Shown: positions 33,588 through 42,250 of the stretch, piece by piece | Layout: each line of letters starts with the position of its first letter | Position numbering within the stretch: position 1 is the first letter of the stretch | DNA from: JAMXLO01 sp963726125 | GTDB lineage: Bacteria > Pseudomonadota > Alphaproteobacteria > Acetobacterales > Acetobacteraceae | Direction of reading: 5' to 3' | Length of the DNA stretch: 64,000 nt | Assembly (NCBI GenBank): GCA_963726125.1 | Contig: CAVSBG010000020.1 | Location: forward strand, 186,001 to 250,000 | Made by a program: the position numbers and the translations under genes | Notes under the pieces: generated by a model | What the model was told of the DNA's origin: nothing | What the model saw: only the letters and a program-made list of their open reading frames with translations | Databases searched by the model: none

Positions 33588-34280
33588 TTACCCGTTGAGG
33601 TGGCGGGCGGTCTGGTTGAAGAGGATCTGCCGTTCCTCGTCGGTTGGCGGAGCGGAACGGCGGAGATCCTTGCCGAGGTCGACGCCACGTTGAACCGCCG
33701 GGCGTTGTTTGATTGCCTCGCGCCAACGGGCGACGTTGGGGAATTCGTCCAGAGCTTGGCCCAACGGCTTCGAAATTAGAACCCAAGGAAATGCAGCCAT
33801 GTCGGCGATTGAGTATTCGTCGAGGATATACTCGCGTCCTTCCAGGCGGCGTTCGAGGACACCGAGACAACGGTTGTATTCATTGGCGTAGCGTTGGTGC
33901 GAGTAGGTATGCTCGCCTTGCGCGTAGTTGACGAAGTGGCTGAGCTGGCCGGCCATGGGGCCGAGGTTGCCGACCTGCCAGAAGAGCCATTCCATCGTCT
34001 CGGTGCGGCCGCGGCGGGAGGTGGGCATGAAGCGGCCGGACTTTTCGGCGAGGTGCAGCAGGATGGCGCCGGATTCAAAGATCGATACCGTTTCGCCGTC
34101 CCAATCATGATCGACTATGGCGGGCATGCGGTTGTTCGGACTGATCGCGAGGAACTCGGGCTTGAACTGGTCGCCTTTGCTGATGTTCACCGGAACCACG
34201 CGGTAGGGCAGACCGCATTCCTCCAGCATGATCGAGACTTTCCAGCCGTTCGGCGTCGGCCAGTAATAGAAGTCGATCAT
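33588..34280 (-). CDS. Glutathione S-transferase
   Basis: A 230-residue GST. The N-terminal thioredoxin fold has MIDFYYWPTPNGWKVSIMLEE with the Ser/Asn region for glutathione, NRMPAIVDHD (cis-Pro) and SIFESGAILLHLAEK; the C-terminal helical domain ends with DEYSIADMAAFPWV. ATG 34280 overlaps the stop of the CoA-transferase gene as ATGA, so they are coupled. It resembles GSTs of the YghU/nucleophilic-serine type. A role in handling a thiol or an aromatic intermediate is inferred from the neighbourhood. Confidence 0.92.
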   Translation of the reverse strand: MIDFYYWPTPNGWKVSIMLEECGLPYRVVPVNISKGDQFKPEFLAISPNNRMPAIVDHDWDGETVSIFESGAILLHLAEKSGRFMPTSRRGRTETMEWLFWQVGNLGPMAGQLSHFVNYAQGEHTYSHQRYANEYNRCLGVLERRLEGREYILDEYSIADMAAFPWVLISKPLGQALDEFPNVARWREAIKQRPAVQRGVDLGKDLRRSAPPTDEERQILFNQTARHLNG

Positions 34281-35461
34281 GCCTCGACGCCTTCCGTGCG
34301 AAGGGCGGTGATGTCGGTTTCGGAATAGCCTAGCTCGGCGAGGATTTCGTCGGTGTGCTCGCCCAAGGCCGGACCGCCGCGGCGGATGGCTGTCGGGGTG
34401 CCGGAGAAGCGCGCCGCGGGTCTCGCCTGACGCAAGCGTCCCGCGCCGGGGTGGTCGGTCTCCACCACGATGCCGTTCGCGACGACCTGCGGATGCTGAA
34501 TCATACGGGTGCGGGTCAGCACTGGAGCGCAGGGCACGCCCTCGGCGGTCAGGCGTTGCAGCCACTCTGCGGCGGGACGGGTCAGCAGGGCTTCCTGCGT
34601 CATCGCCAGACGTTCGTTGATGTGCTTCTGCCTGAGGGCTGGCGTCTTGAAGCGAGGATCGTCCAGCCATTCCGGACGATCGAGCGCGCGTGTGAGTGCG
34701 GTCCATTCACGGTCGGTCTGCACCGCGGCGCTGATGTAGTCATCGGCGGTCTGGTAGATCAGGTCGATGAAGCTGGCGGCCTCCTGCTGGGGCAATTCGT
34801 CGCCGACGAAGGTCTGACTGCCCATGTCGGAGCCCCAGAGGAACGCGACGATGGCGTCCAGCATGGAGAGACGAACGTGCTGGCCCTTCCCGGTCCGTTC
34901 GCGCGCGAGAAGTGCCGCGGTGATGGCCTGGGCGGCCACCACGCCGGACAGCTTGTCGGGCACGATGGTGCGGACGAGGCGGGGGCGTTCCTGGTCGGAG
35001 CCGCCTTGGATGCTCGCCAGGCCCGAAACAGACTGGATCAACGGATCGTAGACCGGCTTGGTCGCAAACGGGCCTTGATCGCCAAAGCCGCTGATTGAGA
35101 CATAGACAATGTCGGGGGCGATTGCCCGGACCGCGTCCTCGCCAAAGCCCATGCGATCGATTACGCCGGTGCGGAAGTTCTGCACAAATACGTCGGCGGT
35201 TGAGATCAAGCGCTTCAGCACGTCTGCACCGACCTCGGTCTTCAGGTCGAGGACGATCGATCGCTTGTTGCGGTTGTTGTTGAGGAACGATGCGGAGTAG
35301 CCGCCTCGGCGATTGGCCGCGGCGCGGGTGTGGTCGCCGCCCTGCGGGTTTTCGACCTTGATGACATCCGCGCCCTGGTCGGCAAGCAACATCGTCGCCT
35401 GCGGGCCGGATACCATGGAGGTCAGGTCAACCACTCGATAGCCGTGCAACGGTCCCGGCAT
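34277..35461 (-). CDS. CaiB/BaiF-type (family III) CoA-transferase
   Basis: A 394-residue enzyme that moves CoA between carboxylates. It has the family opening PLHGYRVVDLTSMVSGPQATML, ADVIKVENPQGGDHTR, NRNKRSIVLDLK, the VQNFRTGVIDRMGFG segment whose Asp is the expected nucleophile, and a GEHTDEIL C-terminus. ATG 35461 is preferred (AGGA nine bases upstream); ATG 35470 is an alternative. It is coupled to the GST by ATGA. Typical in alphaproteobacterial breakdown of carboxylic acids; the substrate is not readable. Confidence 0.9.
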   Translation of the reverse strand: MPGPLHGYRVVDLTSMVSGPQATMLLADQGADVIKVENPQGGDHTRAAANRRGGYSASFLNNNRNKRSIVLDLKTEVGADVLKRLISTADVFVQNFRTGVIDRMGFGEDAVRAIAPDIVYVSISGFGDQGPFATKPVYDPLIQSVSGLASIQGGSDQERPRLVRTIVPDKLSGVVAAQAITAALLARERTGKGQHVRLSMLDAIVAFLWGSDMGSQTFVGDELPQQEAASFIDLIYQTADDYISAAVQTDREWTALTRALDRPEWLDDPRFKTPALRQKHINERLAMTQEALLTRPAAEWLQRLTAEGVPCAPVLTRTRMIQHPQVVANGIVVETDHPGAGRLRQARPAARFSGTPTAIRRGGPALGEHTDEILAELGYSETDITALRTEGVEA

Positions 35462-35643
35462 AACGTTCATTCCTGTCCGAACTGATAGCAGCGTGGTGCA
35501 GATCGGGCATCTCGTCCTGCAGGTCAAGCTCACGAGATCGTGATGCTGCACCTGCGAAGAGAATGGCAATATCTCTGCTGCATTGTTGGGAGACACGCTC
35601 CAGGGCTGCAACGCCGCCGTCTCTAGCCGGAAGGGATTTTACC

Positions 35644-35838
35644 GTGACTGCTTTATCGTATCGAGCGCCGTTGAGCCTGGTCCTGGCCAGGTTGGGACGA
35701 GCGTTTGCCCTGCCGCCAGAGAACGTGGCTCCGCCCCACGATCCGGTCTTTCTGCCCAACTCGTTTGGGCTGACGCCCGATCAGGTGCAGGAAATGCACT
35801 TTAGCCAAGGGCGCGATGCTCGGGGGGGCGACCAATGA
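35644..35838 (+). CDS. Small hypothetical protein, coupled to next gene
   Basis: A 64-residue product that starts with GTG 35644 behind GAAGGGA (an earlier ATG at 35563 is possible and would add 27 residues). It has an arginine-containing helix LSLVLARLGRAF and a PPHDPVFLPNSFGLTPDQVQEM segment. Its TGA overlaps the ATG of the next gene (ATGA at 35835), so both are probably one transcript. No known family. Moderate support. Confidence 0.5.
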   Translation: MTALSYRAPLSLVLARLGRAFALPPENVAPPHDPVFLPNSFGLTPDQVQEMHFSQGRDARGGDQ

Positions 35839-36293
35839 GGAACTGGAATCGCTGGGGCGCACGACGTGCTGCGGGCGGAGTTGCCAGAGCTGCCATCCTT
35901 GGAGGGCTAGTCGGCATGCTGCTGGCCAGCTCCGTTGCCATGGTGTCAGCGGCGCGGACGCTGGATATTGCGCCCAAGATGGGTGACATCCTGGTGTTCA
36001 AGCATGGCGCGCGGATGCCGTCCGACTGGGACTTCACAGTCACCACGTCGCAGGCCGTCGCCTGCGTGCTAACGCCAGCGGTGATGGCGGCGGACGGCGG
36101 CAGCCTCGTGGTAGAGCAGCGATTCAACGACTCGCGTGTCTATCATGTGCACTGGGCCGGCGGACGGACCAGCGACGGCGCCACGGACTGCGGCCGCAGC
36201 GCCGATCTGGTGGTCAACCGCGAAGAGCTGCAATTGCTGTCAAACGCGGTTGGCGGCCCCGGCGTCGAGCACGACGTATTCGGTTGGCTATAG
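35835..36293 (+). CDS. Exported or membrane-anchored hypothetical protein
   Basis: A 152-residue protein with a basic N-terminus (RNWNRWGARR) and a hydrophobic signal or anchor (AAILGGLVGMLLASSVAMVSA), then a small domain with GDILVFKHGARMPSDWDFTV, a single cysteine region and a C-terminus rich in Gly. The outer part would be periplasmic. A short family seen in alphaproteobacteria, unknown function. It overlaps the preceding gene. Confidence 0.65.
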   Translation: MRNWNRWGARRAAGGVARAAILGGLVGMLLASSVAMVSAARTLDIAPKMGDILVFKHGARMPSDWDFTVTTSQAVACVLTPAVMAADGGSLVVEQRFNDSRVYHVHWAGGRTSDGATDCGRSADLVVNREELQLLSNAVGGPGVEHDVFGWL

Positions 36294-36372
36294 GGCTAGG
36301 TCTTGTCGAGCCAAAAGGTGTCCTGCCGGACGTTTGCCTGAAGCCCAGCCAGTGGTCTCGCCGGGGCGAAAG

Positions 36373-37698
36373 TCAAGCGAAGAAGCGATTCTCCGGACGC
36401 GGCAGGCCGAGGTTCTCGCGCAGGGTCTTGCCCTCATATTCGCGGCGGAAGATGCCACGGCGCTGGAGCTCGGGGACGACGCGATCGACGAAGTCGTCAA
36501 GACCGGCGGGCAGGAACGGGAACATGATGTTGAACCCGTCGCATGCGTTGGTCGTGAGCCACTCCTCCATCTGATCGGCGATCATTGCCGGTGTGCCGAG
36601 CAGGGCAGGACCGCCATAGCCGCCGAGGCGTTGGGCGAGCTGGCGCACCGTCAAGTTATCGCGCTTTGCCAGTTTGATGGCACGATCGCGACCGCTTTTG
36701 CTGGCGTTGGTTTCGGGAATGTCCGGCAGCGGGGCGTCGGGGTCGAAACGGGACGCATCGGTGCCCAGTGCGATTGATAGCGAGGCGATGGCGCTGTCGT
36801 AGTGCACGAGGCTGTCCAGCTTCGCGCGTTTCTCGCGCGCTTCATCCAACGAATCACCGACGATGACGAAGGCGCCGGGCAGGATCTTGAGATGGTCGGG
36901 GTTGCGGCCAAGCTTCGCCATGCGGCCCTTGATGTCGGCATAGAGCGCACGACCGCCATCGATGTCGCCGGCGCCGGCGAACACTGCCTCGGCCGTTTCG
37001 GCAGCGAGCTGGCGGCCGGCATCGGAAGCACCGGCCTGGACGATCACCGGCCAGCCTTGTATCGGGCGCGCGATGTGGAGCGGGCCACGCACCGAGTAGT
37101 ACTCACCCTTGTGGTTCAGCGTATGCATGCGGGTGGGATCGAAGAATTCTCCCGTTTCAACGTTACGGATGAAAGCATCTTCTGCCCAGCTATCCCATAG
37201 ACCAGTAACGACATCGTAGAACTCGCGCGCCCGGCGATAGCGCTCATCGTGGTCCATCTGATCGTCCATGCCAAAATTCAGCGCGGCGTCCGGGTTGGAC
37301 GTGGTCACGATGTTCCATGCCGCGCGACCGCCGCTGATGTGGTCGAGCGAGGCGAAGCGGCGGGCGACATGGAACGGTGCATCGAACGAGGTGGAGCCGG
37401 TGGCGATAAGGCCGATATTCTCGGTGACCATGGCGAGCGCGGACAGCAGGGTGAACGGCTCGAACGACGTGACGGTGTGGCTGCGTTTGAGCGCGTTCAT
37501 CGGCATGTTCAACACGGCGAGGTGGTCGGCCATGAAGAACGCGTCGAAGCGGCCACGCTCCAGCGTCTGGATGAAGCGTTTGATGTGGGCGAGGTTGAAG
37601 TTGGCGTCCGGGTAAGCGCCGGGATAACGCCAGGCAGCGGTGTGAATTGTGGTCGGCCGCATGAAGGCACCTAGATGAAGCTGACGTTTGGCGGTCAT
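36373..37698 (-). CDS. NtaA/SnaA/DszA-family flavin-dependent monooxygenase
   Basis: A 441-residue LLM-class monooxygenase that uses FMNH2 delivered by a separate reductase. It begins MTAKRQLHLGAFMRPTTIH with ATG 37698 behind GGAAGGA. Family signatures are HTAAWRYPGAYPDANFN, FDAFFMADHLAV, SGGRAAWNIVTTSNPDAALNFG and HTLNHKGEYYSVRGPLH. Known members oxidise nitrilotriacetate, EDTA, dibenzothiophene sulfone or pristinamycin. The reductase partner is not adjacent. Divergent from the molybdenum hydroxylase gene; the shared 119-bp gap holds an inverted repeat. Substrate unknown. Confidence 0.92.
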   Translation of the reverse strand: MTAKRQLHLGAFMRPTTIHTAAWRYPGAYPDANFNLAHIKRFIQTLERGRFDAFFMADHLAVLNMPMNALKRSHTVTSFEPFTLLSALAMVTENIGLIATGSTSFDAPFHVARRFASLDHISGGRAAWNIVTTSNPDAALNFGMDDQMDHDERYRRAREFYDVVTGLWDSWAEDAFIRNVETGEFFDPTRMHTLNHKGEYYSVRGPLHIARPIQGWPVIVQAGASDAGRQLAAETAEAVFAGAGDIDGGRALYADIKGRMAKLGRNPDHLKILPGAFVIVGDSLDEAREKRAKLDSLVHYDSAIASLSIALGTDASRFDPDAPLPDIPETNASKSGRDRAIKLAKRDNLTVRQLAQRLGGYGGPALLGTPAMIADQMEEWLTTNACDGFNIMFPFLPAGLDDFVDRVVPELQRRGIFRREYEGKTLRENLGLPRPENRFFA

Positions 37699-37745
37699 GA
37701 GGTCGTCCTTCCGCTGGCGCAGGATATTTGCCGCTCGGGGCATTT

Positions 37746-37781
37746 GTCCCGCAGATGCGCTAGGCTCACTATTTGCGGGAC
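37746..37781. promoter_or_regulatory. Candidate operator: inverted repeat in divergent promoter
   Basis: TTTGTCCCGCA (37743-37753) and TGCGGGACGAA (37774-37784) are inverted copies of an 11-bp unit with one mismatch, centred in the 119-bp gap between the divergent monooxygenase and molybdenum hydroxylase genes. Spacing of about 31 bp (three helical turns) between arm centres fits a dimeric or looped regulator. No regulator gene lies next to it. Confidence 0.5.
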
Positions 37782-37817
37782 GAACAGGGGTGTTTCAATG
37801 GATTGCGAGGGTGCCCA

Positions 37818-40166
37818 ATGACAATTCGTGCGGTCATCGGCGACACGCCCAGGCGGCGGGAGGATGCCCGCTTCACCACGGGTCAGGGCGGATACCTCGA
37901 CGATCTGCGGTTCGAGGCTCTGGTGCATGCCGTGGTGCTGCGGTCGCCGCACGCGCATGCGAGGATCGAACGCATCGATACGGACGCCGCTCGCGCCATG
38001 CCGGGCGTGCTGGCGGTATTGACCGCCGAGGACGCCCGGAAGGATGGTCTGCAGGCGATGCGGCCAACGCTGGAAGCCAATGTGCAGACCGGCGAGCGCT
38101 TCGCCTTCGCACCGCAGCCGTTGCTGGCGACCGGCAAGGTGCGCCATGTCGGCGAGCCGGTGGCGCTGATTGTCGCCGCCACACGCGCGCAGGCACTCGA
38201 CGCGTCGGAGAGCGTTGTCGTGGACTACGACACATTGGCTGTCGTCACCACCGCGGACGCTGCGCGCCGGCAGGGTGCGCCGCAGATCTCTGACGAGGTG
38301 CCGGGCAATGTTTGCATGGACTGGCAGTGGGGTGATGCAGTTGCGGTCGATGCCGCGTTCGCGGCGGCGGCGCATGTCGTATCGGTCCGGCTCGACAATC
38401 ATCGTATCGTCACCAATCCGATGGAGCCACGTGGCGCCGTCGGCCTGTACGACGCGGAGGAGCAGCGCTACACGCTGCACGTCTCCAGCCAGAACATCCA
38501 CGGCAATCGTGATGCGACGGGACGCGCGCTGGGCGTCGCACCTGCAGCGGTGCGGTTCGTCGCGCCTGATGTTGGTGGAGGTTTTGGTGCGAAGAACTTC
38601 ACGTATGCGGAACACGCGCTGATCCTATGGGCGGCGAAGTGCGTCGGACGGCCGGTAAAGTGGATCGCGACACGCAGCGAGGGGTTCGTGTCCGACCATC
38701 AGGCACGCGACCATCAGGCCGACGCGGCGCTCGCACTGGACGCGGACGGCGGGTTCCTGGCCTTGCGTGTCAGCAGCACGGCCAATGTCGGTGCTTACAT
38801 GGCCGGCGGCGCGGGCGCGGTGCAGACCAATCAGTATGTGAACCTTCAGGGCAGCATCTACGTGATTCCTGCAATCGCATTGCGCGTCGTGACGGTGCTG
38901 AGCAATACGACTCCGATAGGGGTAACGCGCGGGCCCGGTTTTGCCGAGGCAGTGAACATCATCGAGCGATTGATCGATGTTGCGGCGCGACAGTGCGGCT
39001 TTGATCGTGTCGAACTGCGCCGCCGTAATATGGCTGCCGCGCCGATGAGCAACGCACTAGGATTTTCGGTGGACAGCGGCGATTTCGTACGCACGTTCGA
39101 TCGCGCGATGATGGCGGCTGACGTTGCCGGGTTTGCGGAACGCCGCGCCGCCAGTGAGGCACGTGGACTGCTGCGCGGCCTCGGCTTCGTCTATCACATC
39201 AAGGGGACCGGTGGATCGCCGCATGAAAACGTCGACATCCGGTTTGAAGACGACGGCACCGTATCGTTGATCACCGGTACGCAGACCATCGGCCAAGGCC
39301 ATGAGACGACATTTCCGCAAATCCTTGCTGACCGGCTTGGCATTCCGAACGCGCCGATTCGGCTGCGACAAGGCGACACCGACCTGATCCCGATGGGCGG
39401 CGGACATGGCAGTTCACGCGCGACGTATATGGGGGGCACCGCGATCTGGCGGGCCGCGGAGACCATCGTTGCGAAAGGCCGCGCGATCGCCTCAGAGATG
39501 TTGGAGGCGGCGGAGGACGACATTGCGTTTGCTGATGGGCACTTCGCCGTGGTTGGCACGAACCGCTCGATATCGCTGCTGGACGTGGCGACACAGGCGC
39601 GCAAGGTCGGTATGCCGCTGGACACCTATCATGCGTGGACGCGGGAGCACATGACATTCCCGAATGGTACGCATGTGGTGGAGGTGGAGATCGATCGCGA
39701 GACTGGGGCGGTGACGCTGTCTCGGCTGACCGCGGTGGACGATTATGGCGTGCTGGTCAATCCGATGATTGTTGCCGGGCAGGCGCATGGGGCGATCGCG
39801 CAAGGAGTGGGACAGGCGTTGCTGGAGCACGCGGTCTATGATGCTGGGTCGGGGCAGTTGGTGGCTGGCTCATTCATGGACTACGCGATGCCGCGGGCTG
39901 ACGATCTGCCCTCGTTCCATCTGGATTTCAATAATACGCGGTGCACCACAAATCCGTTGGGCGTGAAGGGATGTGGCGAGGCGGGCGCGGTTGCGATGCT
40001 GCCGGCAATTGGCAATGCAATCGTGGATGCGCTGGCACCGTTGGGGGTTGCGCGGTTCGATGGGCCAGCGACACCTTGTCGGGTGTGGGAGGTGATGCGG
40101 GAAGCCAGGGTTGGTGGTGCGGCCCCCCTCCCCCTGCCCCCTCCCGCAAGGGGAGGGGGAGAATAA
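37818..40166 (+). CDS. Xanthine dehydrogenase family molybdopterin-binding subunit
   Basis: A 782-residue large subunit that would hydroxylate an aldehyde or N-heterocycle using Mo-molybdopterin. It opens RREDARFTTGQGGYLDDLR and VLRSPHAHARI, has the Mo-site SVRLDNHRIVTNPMEPRG and DVGGGFGAKNF, and the C-terminal GVKGCGEAGAVAML with the active glutamate. The CO-dehydrogenase-specific AYRCSFR loop is absent; GVTRGPGFAEA is there, so aldehyde-oxidase-like. The FeS and FAD subunits are not adjacent. The C-terminal 15-20 residues (AAPLPLPPPARGGGE) come from a GC-rich hairpin repeat read through. Confidence 0.9.
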   Translation: MTIRAVIGDTPRRREDARFTTGQGGYLDDLRFEALVHAVVLRSPHAHARIERIDTDAARAMPGVLAVLTAEDARKDGLQAMRPTLEANVQTGERFAFAPQPLLATGKVRHVGEPVALIVAATRAQALDASESVVVDYDTLAVVTTADAARRQGAPQISDEVPGNVCMDWQWGDAVAVDAAFAAAAHVVSVRLDNHRIVTNPMEPRGAVGLYDAEEQRYTLHVSSQNIHGNRDATGRALGVAPAAVRFVAPDVGGGFGAKNFTYAEHALILWAAKCVGRPVKWIATRSEGFVSDHQARDHQADAALALDADGGFLALRVSSTANVGAYMAGGAGAVQTNQYVNLQGSIYVIPAIALRVVTVLSNTTPIGVTRGPGFAEAVNIIERLIDVAARQCGFDRVELRRRNMAAAPMSNALGFSVDSGDFVRTFDRAMMAADVAGFAERRAASEARGLLRGLGFVYHIKGTGGSPHENVDIRFEDDGTVSLITGTQTIGQGHETTFPQILADRLGIPNAPIRLRQGDTDLIPMGGGHGSSRATYMGGTAIWRAAETIVAKGRAIASEMLEAAEDDIAFADGHFAVVGTNRSISLLDVATQARKVGMPLDTYHAWTREHMTFPNGTHVVEVEIDRETGAVTLSRLTAVDDYGVLVNPMIVAGQAHGAIAQGVGQALLEHAVYDAGSGQLVAGSFMDYAMPRADDLPSFHLDFNNTRCTTNPLGVKGCGEAGAVAMLPAIGNAIVDALAPLGVARFDGPATPCRVWEVMREARVGGAAPLPLPPPARGGGE
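40137..40159. terminator. GC-rich hairpin repeat at convergent 3' ends
   Basis: CCCCCTCCC (40137-40145) pairs with GGGAGGGGG (40151-40159) over GCAAG. It overlaps the last codons of the molybdenum hydroxylase gene and lies 24 nt from the convergent LLM gene stop. Similar CCCTCCC-GCAA-GGGGAGG units occur as dispersed repeats in many alphaproteobacterial genomes (recollection). It may act as a bidirectional terminator. Confidence 0.55.
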
Positions 40167-40182
40167 AATCTGCGAACCTCGG

Positions 40183-41037
40183 CTAACCGTTGAGCGCGCG
40201 GATGATCGCGGCCCAGCGGTCGAGCACGGGCAGGATGGTGTCTGAGCTTTCGGAGGGCAGGCTGACTGAGACGCGATTTACGTCGAGATCCTGGTAGCGT
40301 TTGATTAGGTCGATATCCTCGGCCTGGCCGCCGATCGAAATGTTGAATGCGCTTGGATCACGCCCGGCCTCGGCTGCCATTTGTCGGAAGCGCGGGATCA
40401 GCTCGGTCAGGGGGGTCGGCGAACCGGCGGTGATCTGGGGCATCCAGCCGTTGCCATAACGCACCGCGCGGCGAGCACTATAGGGAAATGCGCCGCCTAC
40501 CAGGATTGGCGGATGCGGCTTCTGCACCGGCTTCGGCCAGGCCTGCATCGGTCCGAAGTCGACGAACTCGCCATGGTATTCGGCGGTGTCCTGCGTCCAG
40601 ATCGCCTTCATTGCCTCGATGCGCTCGCGTGCCAGCTTGTGACGCGTGGCAAAGTTGGTGCCGTGGTTCTCCATCTCGTCCTGGTTCCAGCCATTGCCGA
40701 CGCCGAACACGAAGCGCCCGTTGGAAACCCGATCGATCGAAGCGACCAACTTGGCACTCTGGATCGGATCGCGTTGCGCGATCAGACAGACGCCGGTGCC
40801 GATCTTGAGGGTCTTTGTCGCAGCGGCGGCCATTGCGAGGGTGACGAACGGATCCATGGCGTCGTAGTAGCGCTTGGGCAGGTCGCCACCGAGCACGAAG
40901 GGCGTCTTCCGGGACAGCGGGATATGCGAATGCTCTGGCGCCCAGACGATGTCGAAGCCACGTTGCTCCAGGGCGACGGCGAGTTCTACGGGGGTCATCG
41001 AATAGTCGGTGAAGAACATCGAGGCGCCGAATTTCAT
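40183..41037 (-). CDS. F420-type LLM-class oxidoreductase (TIGR03619 family), copy 2
   Basis: A 284-residue paralogue of the gene at 29559. It begins MKFGASMFFTDYSMTPVELA and shares WAPEHSHIPLSRKTPF, GTGVCLIAQRDPIQSAKL, GVGNGWNQDEMENHGTNF and HPPILVGGAFPYSARRAV. It is the last gene of a minus-strand run with the lactonase, MDR dehydrogenase and 2-hydroxychromene-carboxylate isomerase-like gene, 46 nt behind the lactonase. The two copies probably act on related steps or substrates. The cofactor (F420 or FMN) is not certain. Confidence 0.9.
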   Translation of the reverse strand: MKFGASMFFTDYSMTPVELAVALEQRGFDIVWAPEHSHIPLSRKTPFVLGGDLPKRYYDAMDPFVTLAMAAAATKTLKIGTGVCLIAQRDPIQSAKLVASIDRVSNGRFVFGVGNGWNQDEMENHGTNFATRHKLARERIEAMKAIWTQDTAEYHGEFVDFGPMQAWPKPVQKPHPPILVGGAFPYSARRAVRYGNGWMPQITAGSPTPLTELIPRFRQMAAEAGRDPSAFNISIGGQAEDIDLIKRYQDLDVNRVSVSLPSESSDTILPVLDRWAAIIRALNG

Positions 41038-41083
41038 TGATCACTCCTGAAGGCGCGGGGTGCGCGGTGATGATGACGGTTCG

Positions 41084-42241
41084 CTATACCATGCCCATCC
41101 ACCACATGGTGCGTGCGGCGACGTCAATGTCGTAAGCACGGGCGAATGCCAGTGTTCCATCGGTGGTAATGCGAAACAAGGTCAGACGCGCCGGCACGTC
41201 GCGCACCGCATCGCCGTCACGTACCTTCAATCCCATGATGTGGGCGACAACGAGTAAGCGACCACTCGGATCGATGTGGAACGTGCGCGGGTGGATGCCG
41301 TGCGTGTCGATGGATTGGATCAGGTTTGGCTCGCCGGTCGCCTGATCGATTGCATAGACGGCCAGCGAGTTCTCGCCGCCGGCGAGCACGCGCTGGCCGG
41401 CGGAATCCACAGTGTCGCTCGCGCGATTGGCGACATAGACAGTGCGGCCGTTGGGATGCACGTGCACCGTGCCGACGGCCTGGCGATAACCGGCGGGTGT
41501 GGTCGTCAGCGTCGTGTTGCGGAATCGCGGCGTCGGCGACAGGACACCATTGTTCAGCTCGAACATGTCCAGTGCGTTCTGCCGTTCCAGCGAGACATAG
41601 ACCCAGGGGCGCGATGGATGAAAATCCAGATGCCGTGGGCCGAAACCATAGCCACCACCGGGCTCGATCGAGACTTCGTTGCTCAATGCGCCATCGTTGA
41701 AATCGAACAGCTTCAACGATCCGGGTTGCTCGGGCTTACTGGCTTCGGCGTCGTGGCCGCGGGCGACCAGTATCACCTGGCGGTTGTCGAGCGTTGCACG
41801 CACCTGGTGGGCGAAGATGCCGGGATCGATGGGGGCACGCTGGATGACCTCGTCGCCGGGTGTTGCGTCCGGATTGATGCGGTACACGCGGAGCGCACCG
41901 GGATTGTTGAACGCCACCAGGATGTGCTGCGACGGGATATCAGTCGCCATGTGGATCGGACGTGTCGGCAGTGCAATTGGCGCACCGTGGGGAGCCAGTG
42001 CGCCGTCGGAACCGATGCGCAGCGCGGTCACATGATGCGTATTGCCGGCCCGGCCCATGCCGGACTGGCTGTCGCTCGTGGCCACGTAAAGGAAGCCGCG
42101 CGATTGATGCGGCCAGGCGTATTGCACATTGGCCGGCAAGCCGATGGAATCGCGACGCGTGAGCGTGGCGGCGTCGATGTCCATGTCATAGTGCGTCAGT
42201 TCGGCGCCGACGCTCGCATAGAGCGATACCCTGTCTGGCAT
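41084..42241 (-). CDS. Lactonase family beta-propeller protein
   Basis: A 385-residue seven-bladed beta-propeller of the 6-phosphogluconolactonase/YbhE-like lactonase family. The N-terminus is VSLYASVGAELTHYDMDIDAATL, followed by repeated blade motifs such as QSRGFLYVATSD, RHLDFHPSRPWVYVSLE and VHPNGRTVYVANRAS, and HPRTFHIDPSGRLLVVAH. No signal peptide, so cytoplasmic. GGAAACG lies ahead of ATG 42241, and its start is 9 nt after the MDR gene stop. By context it may hydrolyse a lactone formed in the same catabolic route. Confidence 0.9.
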   Translation of the reverse strand: MPDRVSLYASVGAELTHYDMDIDAATLTRRDSIGLPANVQYAWPHQSRGFLYVATSDSQSGMGRAGNTHHVTALRIGSDGALAPHGAPIALPTRPIHMATDIPSQHILVAFNNPGALRVYRINPDATPGDEVIQRAPIDPGIFAHQVRATLDNRQVILVARGHDAEASKPEQPGSLKLFDFNDGALSNEVSIEPGGGYGFGPRHLDFHPSRPWVYVSLERQNALDMFELNNGVLSPTPRFRNTTLTTTPAGYRQAVGTVHVHPNGRTVYVANRASDTVDSAGQRVLAGGENSLAVYAIDQATGEPNLIQSIDTHGIHPRTFHIDPSGRLLVVAHIMGLKVRDGDAVRDVPARLTLFRITTDGTLAFARAYDIDVAARTMWWMGMV

Positions 42242-42250
42242 GTTCGTTTC

